Source of the DNA: Chersky-840 sp035604715
GTDB lineage: Bacteria; Actinomycetota; Acidimicrobiia; Acidimicrobiales; UBA8190
DNA: 64,000 bases
Reading direction: 5' to 3'
Assembly: GCA_963731665.1 (NCBI GenBank)
Contig: CAVSWP010000001.1
Coordinates: 1-64,000 of the forward strand
Shown here: positions 19,906 through 28,562 of the stretch, in pieces
Numbering within the stretch: position 1 is the first letter of the stretch
Layout of the letters: every line of letters starts with the position of its first letter
The notes under the pieces: generated by a model
Told to the model about the DNA's origin: nothing
The model's input: only the letters and a program-made list of their open reading frames with translations
Database searches by the model: none
Position numbers and translations under genes: made by a program

Positions 19906-20361
19906 TCACGCAGCCTGGCCGGCGCCGGGCCCCTGACCGGGCCCGACACGGGCGATGGTCGACTCGGTGGTGCGCTCGGGCATGGCCGGGCGCAGCCGCT
20001 TGGCCGGGCCCCAGTTCAGCGCGCCGTTGCTCACGAGGTAGAGGAACGAGAAGAACACGGCGGCCGCGAACACGAGCACCTCGATCAACCCGAAGGTGTG
20101 CAGCTCCCGGAACACCACCGCCCAGGGGTAGAGGAACACGATCTCGATGTCGAAGATGATGAAGATCATCGCCACCAGGTAGAAGCGCACCGGGAAGCGC
20201 TGCGGGGGCTCGCGGTCGGGCACGATCCCGCACTCGTAGGGGGCGAGCTTGGCCGCCGTGGGGCGCTTGCGGGGGGCGAGAAGGCCCGACGCCAGGAAGG
20301 ACAGGCCCGCGAAGAGCACGCCCAGCACGAAGAGCACCACGATCGGCAGGTAGTCGGCCAT
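19906..20361 (-). CDS. nuoA: NADH-quinone oxidoreductase subunit A (first gene of the operon)
   Basis: A three-helix membrane subunit of 151 residues that begins the nuoA-N operon. Family marks are KLAPYECGIVPDREP and VRFYLVAMIFIIFDIEIVFLYPWA. The C-terminal 35 residues, after the last helix, are Pro/Arg/Gly-rich and not conserved. The ATG at 20361 agrees with the family N-terminus (MADYLPIVVLF). The promoter must lie in the 125 bases shared with the divergent reductase gene. Confidence 0.95.
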   Translation of the reverse strand: MADYLPIVVLFVLGVLFAGLSFLASGLLAPRKRPTAAKLAPYECGIVPDREPPQRFPVRFYLVAMIFIIFDIEIVFLYPWAVVFRELHTFGLIEVLVFAAAVFFSFLYLVSNGALNWGPAKRLRPAMPERTTESTIARVGPGQGPGAGQAA

Positions 20362-20486
20362 GACCGAATGCGGTTCTACCACGGCACCCTGCGCACGAGC
20401 ACATTGGGAATCGGGGCCTGCCGTGCCCACGGCGGGGGCCCGCCACGGGGTGCCGAGGGACCTCCGGCCCCCCTACCATCTAGCCG
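20362..20486. promoter_or_regulatory. Divergent promoter region between nuoA and the reductase gene
   Basis: These 125 bases separate two outward-facing genes and so must hold both promoters. A TACCAT hexamer at about 20474 lies close to the GTG at 20487 and could be a minus-10 for a short-leader transcript. I see no convincing minus-35 and no clear Rex operator; a GTGC/GCGCA near-palindrome at about 20388-20403 is too weak to call. Confidence 0.35.
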
Positions 20487-21839
20487 GTGCCTTCCCCCGC
20501 AACCCCCGCCAGGTCGGCCTCCGCCGGTCGCCGTGAGGCGGTCGACGACTCCCGTGTCCACGACGTCGTCGTCGTCGGCGGCGGGCCCTCGGGCGCGGCG
20601 TGCGCGTACTGGCTCGCCGACGCCGGGTGGGACGTCGTGCTCCTCGAGAAGAAGCACTTCCCGCGCGTCAAGACCTGTGGGGACGGGCTCACGCCCCGGT
20701 CGGTCCGTCAGCTCAACGACATGGGCCTCGCCGGCGCGTTGGCGGGCGCCCACCGCTACGACGGCCTGCGGGCCTGTGCCTACGGGCTCACCCTGGAGAT
20801 GGCCTGGCCCGACCATCCCTCGTTCCCCTCGGTGGGCTACGTGATCACCCGCCACGACCTCGACCAACTGGTGGCGGAGCGAGCGGCCAAGGCGGGCGCC
20901 ACCGTGTGGGAGGGGGCCGAGGCCATCGGCCCGATCCTCGACCGGACCACGGCAGGCCCCGTGGGCGGGGTGGGGGCGAGCGCCGAGGTGCTCCCCACCT
21001 GTGCGGGAGCCAATGTGCTCGACCGCGACGACCAGCGCCACCACGAGGTGCGGGCCCGGTACACGGTGGTGGCCGACGGCGCCAACTCGCGTTTCGGCCG
21101 GGCGCTCGGCACCTCGAGAGACCGGGACTACCCCATGGGCATGGCCCTGCGCGGCTACTTCCGCTCCCCGCGTCACGACGAAGGGTTCATCGAGTCCCAC
21201 CTCGACATCAGAGACGCCTCGGGCCAGGTCGTCCCGGGGTACGGCTGGGTGTTCCCCCTCGGCGACGGCCGGGTCAACGCCGGCGTGGGCATCCTCTCGG
21301 TCGAGGGCCGCTGGAAGGGCGCCAACACCACGCAGCTCCTGGACGCCTTCATCGACTGGGCCCCCTCCTCGTGGGGGCTGTCGACGAGGTCGTTGTGCGG
21401 GCCGCCCACCGGCGGGAAGCTGCCCATGGGCCTGTCCGTGCGCCCCCGCATCGGCCCCAACGTGCTCGCCATCGGGGACGCGGCGGGCACCATCAACCCC
21501 TTCAACGGCGAGGGCATCGCCTACGGCTACGAGACGGGGCGCCTGGCGGCGGCGTGCGTGGCCCGGGCCCTGTCAGGCGAGGGCGTCCATGCCCTGGTCG
21601 ACTACGAGTCGCAGCTCCAAGAGGCCTACGGCCTGTACTTCCGGGTGGCCCGGGAGTTCGTGCGGCTGATCAGCAGGCCGGATCTGATGCGGATCTGCGT
21701 GCGCAGCGGCATGCACTCGCGCCGCGTCATGGAATTGCTCCTGCGCATCATGGCCAACCTGGTCCGCCCCGACGAGCTCGGCCCGGCAGAGGCCGCCTAC
21801 CGCGCCCTCGTGGCCCTCGCCCGCATGAAGCCGAGCTGA
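20487..21839 (+). CDS. Geranylgeranyl reductase family FAD-dependent oxidoreductase
   Basis: A 450-residue flavoprotein. Near residue 31 it has the Rossmann FAD motif VVVGGGPSGAACAYWLADAG ending in an acidic LLEKK, then the GGR-family block KTCGDGLTPRSV and the second FAD motif IGDAAGTINPFNGEGIAYG. Relatives saturate the isoprenoid side chains of menaquinone or lipids. Its position head-to-head with the complex I operon suggests, but does not prove, a menaquinone reductase (MenJ-like) role. The start is GTG 20487, preceded by few bases of leader. Confidence 0.85.
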   Translation: MPSPATPARSASAGRREAVDDSRVHDVVVVGGGPSGAACAYWLADAGWDVVLLEKKHFPRVKTCGDGLTPRSVRQLNDMGLAGALAGAHRYDGLRACAYGLTLEMAWPDHPSFPSVGYVITRHDLDQLVAERAAKAGATVWEGAEAIGPILDRTTAGPVGGVGASAEVLPTCAGANVLDRDDQRHHEVRARYTVVADGANSRFGRALGTSRDRDYPMGMALRGYFRSPRHDEGFIESHLDIRDASGQVVPGYGWVFPLGDGRVNAGVGILSVEGRWKGANTTQLLDAFIDWAPSSWGLSTRSLCGPPTGGKLPMGLSVRPRIGPNVLAIGDAAGTINPFNGEGIAYGYETGRLAAACVARALSGEGVHALVDYESQLQEAYGLYFRVAREFVRLISRPDLMRICVRSGMHSRRVMELLLRIMANLVRPDELGPAEAAYRALVALARMKPS

Positions 21840-21857
21840 TCCCGCGTCGAGGGCGCC

Positions 21858-23896
21858 TCAGAGCTCGTTCACGCCCAGGACCCGGACCTCGAGGTTGTGC
21901 ACCAGCTGGTTCTGGGCGGTGAGCGAGAACACGAAGTCACTGGTCGTCCCGAGGGTGGCCTGCACCCGGCCGTCGAACACCGCCGTGGCCGTCGTGATCA
22001 CCGTCGTGGTCTGGCCGTTGTCGTTGCCGATGCGCGCGATCTGAAAGGCGGCCACCGGGAGCACACCCGGTCCATCGGGCACGGGGACGACGAGGGGCTG
22101 CACCGTGGCGGTGGCGAAGCTCCCTCCGGCGCCGCTCGACGCTGCAAAGGGCAGCATCGCCTGCACAAACGGCTGGTAGCAGGTGGCGAACAGCGCCGGG
22201 TCCTGGAAGACCTTGGCGTCGGCCTGCTCGATGTTCGCCGTCTTCATCACGTCGACCACGGAATTGACCGCCCCCCCGTTGCCGCTGGGATCGGCGTAGC
22301 CGAGCGACGTCACCTGGGCGGTGCGCAGCCCCACCCCGCTCCCCATGCCGAAAGCCCCGTCGACCGACGACACCGGGACGCGCAGACAACGGGCCAGGAC
22401 CGTCGACGCCTGTTGGGCCGTTCTCAGCCCGGCCGCTCCGTGCGTGGTGGCGCCGGCGGCGAACACGTTGCCCATGCGGGGCGCGTCCGAGCTCCATCCG
22501 GGCAGGTCCCCGGGCTGGATCCCGACGCGGGCGGCGATGGCCGTGTCCGACAGCCGCGCCCCCGCCAGCCTCCCCGTCGTGGGCTTCAGGTGGTAGTACC
22601 AGACCCCCGCGGCCATGGGCACGAGCCCCAAGAGGATGGTGACCAGGACCACCCTGACCAGGTGCTGCGGGCTCGGAATGGTCAGGCTTCGGGACTCTCG
22701 GAGCCAGCGCGCATCGAGCCCGTGCCACGCGCGCCGCCGTGCCGGTGCCTCATCTTCGGTCGACAGGTACACCGTCCCCGGCTTGTCGATCGAGTCTCGC
22801 GGTGTGTCGGCGCCCGTCGCCAGGGACGTGCTCGCCGTGGCGTCTGCGGCTCCGGCGTCGGCCTCGGGGCCGCGCGGCTGCACCCACAGCGGGACTGCGG
22901 CCACCACGGGTGCCGGTTCGACGGGCGTCTCCACCAACGCCGGGGCCTCGGCGACGGTCGGGGTGTCGACCACGGTCGGGTGTCCACGGTCGGGGTGTCG
23001 ACCCGGTCGGGGGTGTCGACCACGGTCGGGGTGTCGACCACGGTCGGGGTGTCGACCACGGTCGGGGTGTCGACCACGGTCGGGGTGTCGACCACGGTCG
23101 GGGTGTCGACCACGGTCGGGGTGTCGACCACGGTCGGGGTGTCGACCACGGTCGGGGTGTCGACCACGGTCGGGGTGTCGACCACGGTCGGGGTGTCGAT
23201 GACGACGGGGCTCTCGACGAACGGAGCCTCGGCCACCACGGGGGCCTCGACCACGTTCGGCGTGTCGACGATCACTGGGGTCTCGATGACGATCGGGGTC
23301 TCGATGACGACTGGGCTCTCGACGACGACTGGGCTCTCGACGAACGGAGCCTCGGCCACCACGGGGGCCTCGACCACGTTCGGCGTGTCGACGATCACCG
23401 GGGTCTTGGCTACGACTGGGGTCTCGATGACGACCGGTGTGTCGATGACGATTGGGCTCTCGTTGACGACTGGGCTCTCGACGAACGGAGCCTCGGCCAA
23501 CACCGAAGCCTCGACCACCACCGGGGTGTCGACCACCATGGGGGTTTCGATGATGGTGAGCTCATGGGCGTGCTCGGCACCCACCTGCGAATCGGTGTCG
23601 CTCGAACCCGTCTTCGACGGGACGAGCAGCCGCAACGGGCGACCGTCGACGACGAACTGCAACGAGGTGACCTGCTGACCGCTCGGCAGTGCCGAGGGCG
23701 GTCCGAACTCCAGTGGGGACGTTCGCTCCCAGGTGACGGTGCGCCGCTCACCTGGTTCCGGGCCCAGGAATGTGATCCCCTCGGTGTCGACGATCACCGA
23801 AAGGTGACCGACCATGGCCGGCCCGTCGGGCGTGGCACCCTCGAGATAGACGTCGTCCATCCGGAGGCTCCCATTCCCGAGCCCGAGTGATCCCAT
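21858..23896 (-). CDS. Membrane protein with PH-like head, tandem TVVDTP repeats and an extracytoplasmic domain (frame broken at the repeat edge)
   Basis: I do not recognise this family. From the ATG at 23896 (preceded by GGAGGAGGGG) there is a beta-rich domain of about 110 residues, then a Pro/Val-rich stretch of about 190 residues built from repeats such as VVEAPVVAEAPFVESPVV and ending in ten TVVDTP units. Next comes a linker, one membrane helix (LVRVVLVTILLGLVPMAAGV) and a C-terminal domain of about 190 residues with two Cys. With one helix and no signal peptide, the repeats should be cytoplasmic. The two halves lie in different frames: irregular repeat units at 22975-23015 are net four bases short. 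Either the assembly is wrong there or the gene is phase-switched. Confidence 0.65.
23021..23200 (-). repeat. Tandem array of ten 18-bp units (hexapeptide TVVDTP)
   Basis: Ten head-to-tail copies of an 18-base unit (plus strand CACGGTCGGGGTGTCGAC) lie at 23021-23200. Nine are identical; the last differs by one base, giving VID instead of VVD. Three irregular units follow at 22966-23020 with lengths 14, 17 and 19. The uniformity shows recent slippage or correction. There are no spacers, so this is not a CRISPR array. Confidence 0.95.
23201..23560 (-). repeat. Degenerate Pro/Val repeat region of the same gene
   Basis: This stretch encodes imperfect P-x-V-V modules. A block of about 24 residues (TPNVVEAPVVAEAPFVESPV as its core) occurs twice, at about 23212-23260 and 23340-23385, and a diverged third copy at about 23470-23510 (EASVLAEAPFVESPV). 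It appears to be an older, diverged part of the same expansion that produced the perfect array. Confidence 0.8.
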
Positions 23897-24402
23897 CGTG
23901 TGCCCCTCCTCCGCTGAGCTGGTGGTCAGCCCGTGGTTTCCAAGTCCTTGACGGCGGCCGTCAGCCCCAAGATCTCCGCCCGGTGCTCCAGGCGTCCCCG
24001 AGGGCTCGAGACGCCGTTCGAGGTCTCGAGCCGGTCGAGAAGGCCCGGTGACCAGTCGCGCCATGCAGGTCGTTCGGTTCGAGGCGCAGGGTCCGGACGT
24101 GGCCAGCGCCAACGCTGGATCGAACGCAAATCGCCCCGACGCCGGCCCCCGCCGTCGCCGCCAAATTGCTCACCGCCGCCGGCATCCTCGATAGCCGGCG
24201 CAACCGAGCCAGAACCACGCTGACCTCCACCGACCACGCGCGCCTGATGTCACTGCCTGTGCCCTTTGTGTCGGCACGATGGGCTTGCGACCTGAGTAAC
24301 TCCGAGCTCGTTGTCGAGACCGTGTTATCGGGCGCCGGGCGAGGTTCCGCGCTGAGCCGGGACGGTCGGCGGGATCAGGCTGTGGGAGTCAGGTGGCGGG
24401 GA
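23897..24402. other. 506-base gap without a convincing gene
   Basis: Short open frames exist on both strands but none has a recognisable domain, a good ribosome site or a family-like composition. On the minus strand this region should hold the promoter of the repeat-protein gene, whose GGAGGAGGGG site lies at about 23904-23913. On the other side it is the 3' flank of the glycosyltransferase gene. Confidence 0.5.
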
Positions 24403-26112
24403 TCAGCCGTTGTGGACGAAGCGGACCAACTCCATGCTCTCGTAGGTGATCCAGGAGTCGTTCACCTGCGCGTAGGGGAACATCTCGTGGGCTCCGAGTG
24501 AGCGGTCGGAGAGCAGGTCGGCCTCGATCTGCTCGCACTTGGTCCCGAAGGTCTGGTACCCGGGGGCCCAGACCAGCCAGATCTGGTGGGTGGGCGCGCT
24601 CATGTGCTCGAGCTCGGTGGCGAAGGCGCCGGGCCGGCCCCGCTGGGACGCCGCCGCGTAGTCGACCCAGTTCACGAATTCTGGGCCGGTGCCCCGGGGG
24701 AAGGTGATCTCTCGGTAGCGGCCCGGGGGCACGAGGCGGTTCACCGATGGTCCTATCTGGTCGGGGCAGAAGGCCACGATGTCACCGGGGCGCCCGAGCT
24801 GGGCAAGGGTGGTCGCCACCTGGCCCGCCTGTGTCCGGCTCGTCCAGGCGCTGGGAAGACCGCTGGCAAGCCCGAAGGCCACGGTGGCCGCCAGCACCCC
24901 GGCCCGGATGCGGCGGTCGGCGAAGGTGACCAGCCCCAGAGCCGCCAGGAGCACGAGCGGCACGAAGACCACCGAAGCGTAGCGCGCCTGGAACGCGCTC
25001 CGACTGGCGTATCCCCCGACCACGGCGGCCGCCAACGTGCCGGTGAGCACGATCGCCAATGCCCGGCCCCGGGGCCTCGTGCGCAGATCGAGATCGACGT
25101 GGAACGAGCCTCGGGCGATGCCGAAGAGTCCCAGCCCCACCAGGGCGAAGTACACCAGCGCTAGAGCACGGCCTTGGTTGGTGGCCCCCCCGGCGAACGA
25201 CGTCACGGCGTTGACCATGGCGGCGAAGTTCGCCGGCTTGGCCCACGGGGTCCCGGTGTGGTGCGCCTGGTAGAGAAACGTCGGGATCCACGGCACGAAG
25301 GACACGCATCCGACCACCACCGCGCCCAGCGCCACCCGCGCCCCGGGCCGACGAACCCGCGGGCCCCACCACGCCTGCCACGCCAACCACAGCGCGGTCA
25401 CGCCTACGAGATACAGGGCCCAGTAGTGGGTGTAGAGCAGCAACCCCGTGACGAGCGCCACGGCGATGACGTTGGCTGGCGTGCGCCGGCGCAGGACGTG
25501 CTGCAGGGCGACCACGCCGGCGGCGGTGAGCAGCCCCACCAGCGCGTACATCCGGTTCTCGGTGGCGTAGCGAATGGCGAAGGGTGACGTCGCCACCAGG
25601 ACCAAGGCACCGGCGGCCACCATCCGCCCGCCCAAGCGCCGCCCCGCCAGCCAGATGAAGGGCAACGTGGCGCAGCTGAGCACCCCCGAAAGCGCTCGCA
25701 CCGCCGTGTCCGTCGTCCCGAAGGCGCCGACCCAGAAGTGCAGGAGGTAGTAGTAGAGCGGCGGCGCGCCGTCTCGCCGCAAGGCGTCGTGGATCTGGCC
25801 CAGGGGCAGTCGGGAGATGTTGAGCGTGAGGGCCTCGTCGAGCCACATGTCCGAGCTCGCCACGAAGCGAAGCGCGAGGCCCGCAGCGACCACGGCCACC
25901 GCCCCGACGACCATGAGCCGGTACAAGCGCGGGTTGAGCCGGATCTCCTCGTCCCCGACTCCCCGCCCCCCGGCGCCGGGACGTGTCTCGAACAGCTCCT
26001 CCGGTGCTGGGGAGGGCGGCGCCGACACCACGGGGTCGACGGCGCTGTCGTCACCCCTGGGTGCGGTGCCGGGCTCGGCCGGCGGCGCCTGGAGCCCGTC
26101 CATCTCTCGCAT
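24403..26112 (-). CDS. GT39/ArnT-like membrane glycosyltransferase
   Basis: A protein of about 569 residues with a disordered N-terminal 60 residues, then 10-12 membrane helices. The first external loop holds the family's acidic motif (SSDMWLDEALTLNISRL), followed by DGAPPLYYYLLHFW, typical of PMT_2/ArnT-like enzymes that move a sugar from a polyprenyl-phosphate carrier onto a protein or cell-wall polymer. A periplasmic C-terminal domain of about 150 residues ends the protein. The acceptor is unknown. It stands alone between gaps. Confidence 0.8.
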   Translation of the reverse strand: MREMDGLQAPPAEPGTAPRGDDSAVDPVVSAPPSPAPEELFETRPGAGGRGVGDEEIRLNPRLYRLMVVGAVAVVAAGLALRFVASSDMWLDEALTLNISRLPLGQIHDALRRDGAPPLYYYLLHFWVGAFGTTDTAVRALSGVLSCATLPFIWLAGRRLGGRMVAAGALVLVATSPFAIRYATENRMYALVGLLTAAGVVALQHVLRRRTPANVIAVALVTGLLLYTHYWALYLVGVTALWLAWQAWWGPRVRRPGARVALGAVVVGCVSFVPWIPTFLYQAHHTGTPWAKPANFAAMVNAVTSFAGGATNQGRALALVYFALVGLGLFGIARGSFHVDLDLRTRPRGRALAIVLTGTLAAAVVGGYASRSAFQARYASVVFVPLVLLAALGLVTFADRRIRAGVLAATVAFGLASGLPSAWTSRTQAGQVATTLAQLGRPGDIVAFCPDQIGPSVNRLVPPGRYREITFPRGTGPEFVNWVDYAAASQRGRPGAFATELEHMSAPTHQIWLVWAPGYQTFGTKCEQIEADLLSDRSLGAHEMFPYAQVNDSWITYESMELVRFVHNG

Positions 26113-26179
26113 GGTAATGAAACGTGCCGCCGCCCCACAGCAGCGGGCGATGCGAAGGCGAAGGAAAAGAAGGCGCAGG

Positions 26180-26226
26180 AAAAACAGCAGAAAACGAAAA
26201 GGAGCCCCGGCGGGACCGCCGAAGGG
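26180..26226 (-). terminator. Possible intrinsic terminator after hemL
   Basis: Directly after the hemL stop, the minus strand reads GGCGGTCCCGCC followed within a few bases by CCTTTTCGTTTTC. The hairpin is short (four to five pairs), but the T-rich tail is rare in this GC-rich sequence. This marks the 3' end of the heme operon. Confidence 0.5.
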
Positions 26227-27522
26227 TCAGCCCACCGGCGAGCGATTGGCCGCCATGGCCGCGGCGGCCCCCGAGGCGGCTTCCACGACGGCGTCGAGAT
26301 GCTCGTCGAGGTGAGCAAGTCCGGGAAACATGGCCTCGTAAGGGCCCGGTGCCAGGGCCACTCCCCGCTCGAGCATGGCCCCGAAGAAAAGCGCGTAGTG
26401 ACCGCTCGACACCGCCGCCTTGGCGGACGAGAAGTCGGTGACCGGCTGGGCCCCGAAGAACAGCCCGACGAGCGGGCCCAGCACCGGGACCTGCACCGCC
26501 GTCCCGGCGTCGGAGAAGGCGTCCTCGAGACCTCGGGCCAAGCGCGCCGCCCGCCCGCACAGGGCGTCGTAGTCCCCGGTGCTCACGCTCTCGAGCACGG
26601 CCAACCCGGCCGCAGTGGCGAGGGGATTCCCCGAGAGCGTGCCCGCCTGGTACACCGGTCCCTCCGGTGCCAGCACCGACAACACGTCACGTCGGCCTCC
26701 GAAGGCACCGATGGGCACACCTCCGCCGATGACCTTGCCGAAGCACCACAGGTCGGGGGTGACGCCGCTGCGCACCGACATTCCCCCCGGACCCACCCGG
26801 AACCCGGTGATGACCTCGTCGAACACGAGCAGGGCGCCGGCGCGGTCACAGGCGGCGCGCAACCCCTCCAAGAAGCCCGGCGCGGGCGCCACCACACCCA
26901 TGTTGGCGGCGGCCGGCTCGACGATGACGCACGCCACACCGTCGTCGACGTCGGGGACCACGTTGTAGGGCACCACCAAGGTGTCGGCGACGGCCGACCC
27001 CGGGACCCCGGCCGACCCCGGCAGCCCCAGGGTCGCCACGCCGCTGCCCCCGCCGGCCAGCAGCATGTCGGAGTGTCCGTGGTAGCAGCCGTCGAACTTC
27101 ACCACGCGGTCGCGGCCCGTGAAACCCCGGGCGACGCGCACCGCGCTCATGGCCGCCTCTGTGCCCGAGGACACGAAGCGGACCTGATCGCAGCCGGGCA
27201 CGCGGGCGCACATCGCCTCGGCCAGGAGCACCTCGCCTTCGGTGGGCGCGCCGAACGTCGTGCCCCTCGCTGCCGCCGCGCCCAGCGCGGCGGTGACCGA
27301 CGGGTGGGCGTGCCCGAGGAGCACGGCGCCGTAGGACTGGACCATGTCGATGTAGCGCTTTCCCTCGACGTCCCAGACGTAGGGCCCCTCGCCACGGACC
27401 ACGGTGTAGGGAGTCCCCCCCACCGCCGCGAACGAGCGCACCGGGGAGTCGACCCCCCCGGGGATCACCCGGCGGGCCCGATCGAACCAACCGGCATTGG
27501 AAAGGGCCGGGTCATTGGTCAC
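26227..27522 (-). CDS. hemL: Glutamate-1-semialdehyde 2,1-aminomutase
   Basis: A PLP enzyme making 5-aminolevulinate from glutamate-1-semialdehyde, the second step of the C5 tetrapyrrole route. 431 residues, normal length. Seen are RVIPGGVDSPVR, SSGTEAAMSAVRVARG, the cofactor-contacting VFDEVITGFRV, and the PLP lysine in CFGKVIGGG. It lies 12 bases downstream of hemB in the hem gene run that begins with hemA, so the whole C5 path to uroporphyrinogen III is encoded here. Confidence 0.95.
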   Translation of the reverse strand: MTNDPALSNAGWFDRARRVIPGGVDSPVRSFAAVGGTPYTVVRGEGPYVWDVEGKRYIDMVQSYGAVLLGHAHPSVTAALGAAAARGTTFGAPTEGEVLLAEAMCARVPGCDQVRFVSSGTEAAMSAVRVARGFTGRDRVVKFDGCYHGHSDMLLAGGGSGVATLGLPGSAGVPGSAVADTLVVPYNVVPDVDDGVACVIVEPAAANMGVVAPAPGFLEGLRAACDRAGALLVFDEVITGFRVGPGGMSVRSGVTPDLWCFGKVIGGGVPIGAFGGRRDVLSVLAPEGPVYQAGTLSGNPLATAAGLAVLESVSTGDYDALCGRAARLARGLEDAFSDAGTAVQVPVLGPLVGLFFGAQPVTDFSSAKAAVSSGHYALFFGAMLERGVALAPGPYEAMFPGLAHLDEHLDAVVEAASGAAAAMAANRSPVG

Positions 27523-27534
27523 AGGGCGGGCCGC

Positions 27535-28551
27535 TCAGTCACGCAGGGCCTCGGCGACCTCTCCGGCGAAGTACGTCAGGATGATGTCGGCGCCGGCACG
27601 CTTGATGGCCATGAGGTGCTCGAGCGCCACCGCCTCACCGTCGACCCACCCCCGCTCGGCCGCCGCCTTCACCATCGAGTACTCGCCGCTCACGTGGTAG
27701 GCCGCCACGGGGACGTCCACGTGGGCCGCCACCGACGAGATCACGTCGAGATAGGCGACGGCGGGCTTCACCATCACCATGTCGGCTCCCTCGGCGAGGT
27801 CGAGGGCAACCTCGGCCAACGCCTCTCGCCCGTTGCGGGGGTCCTGCTGGTAGCCGCGCCGGTCCCCTCCCCCGGCGATGGTCACGTCCACGGCGTCGCG
27901 AAACGGCCCGTAGAGCGCCGACGCGAACTTGGCCGCGTAGGCGAGCACCGCCACCTCGCTGTGGCCGGCGCCGTCGAGGGCGGCGCGAATGGCGCCGACC
28001 TGACCGTCCATCATCCCGCTGGGAGCCACCACGTCGGCTCCGGCACCCGCCTGGGCCAGGGCCACCCGCTGGTAGAGCTCGAGGGTGGCGTCGTTGTCGA
28101 CGGAGCCGTCGGGGCGCACCACGCCGCAATGACCGTGGTCGGTGTACTCGTCGAGGCACAGGTCGGCGATGAGCACCATGGTGTCGCCCAGGGCGCCGCG
28201 CAGCTCGGCCAGCGCCACCTGGACGACACCGTCGCGGTCCCATGCGCCGGAGCCCACACTGTCTTTCTCGGCCGGGATCCCGAACAGGACGATCCCGGGG
28301 ATTCCCAGCGACGCCAGACGTTTGGCCTCGACGACGAGCGACGAAGGTGAGTGCTGGAAATGGCCCGGCATCGACGCGATCGGGACCCGGTCCTCGACGC
28401 CGGCCCTCACGAACAGCGGTGCCACCAGGTCGTCGACGCCGAGGCGCGTCTCGGCCACCAGACGGCGCATGGCGGGAGTGCGCCGGAGCCGGCGCATCCG
28501 TCGAACCGGGAAGGCGACGCCGCTGATCGGCCGCTCGGGGGTGGTTTCCAT
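27535..28551 (-). CDS. hemB: Delta-aminolevulinic acid dehydratase (porphobilinogen synthase)
   Basis: Condenses two 5-aminolevulinates to porphobilinogen. 338 residues from the ATG at 28551. Both Schiff-base lysines are visible (AAKFASALYGPF and MVMVKPA). The metal site reads DLCLDEYTDHGHCG: two of the three zinc cysteines are kept and the middle one is Asp, so it is intermediate between the all-Cys zinc type and the all-Asp type. It is separated by 11 bases from the cobA-hemD gene. Confidence 0.95.
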   Translation of the reverse strand: METTPERPISGVAFPVRRMRRLRRTPAMRRLVAETRLGVDDLVAPLFVRAGVEDRVPIASMPGHFQHSPSSLVVEAKRLASLGIPGIVLFGIPAEKDSVGSGAWDRDGVVQVALAELRGALGDTMVLIADLCLDEYTDHGHCGVVRPDGSVDNDATLELYQRVALAQAGAGADVVAPSGMMDGQVGAIRAALDGAGHSEVAVLAYAAKFASALYGPFRDAVDVTIAGGGDRRGYQQDPRNGREALAEVALDLAEGADMVMVKPAVAYLDVISSVAAHVDVPVAAYHVSGEYSMVKAAAERGWVDGEAVALEHLMAIKRAGADIILTYFAGEVAEALRD

Positions 28552-28562
28552 GGCGCGCGAGC

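Noticed and set aside
20362..20486. Rex operator upstream of nuoA
   Set aside because: Only a weak half-palindrome (GTGC...GCGCA) is seen; it does not match TGTGA-N8-TCACA closely enough.
22966..23200. Possible CRISPR array
   Set aside because: The 18-bp units are contiguous without spacers, keep a coding frame of six residues and lie within a protein gene. No cas genes are near.
22739..23890. Plus-strand frames with DHGRGV and GVSTTVGVS repeats
   Set aside because: They are other-frame readings of the same 18-bp array; only the minus-strand frame joins sensible flanking domains, a ribosome site and a membrane helix.
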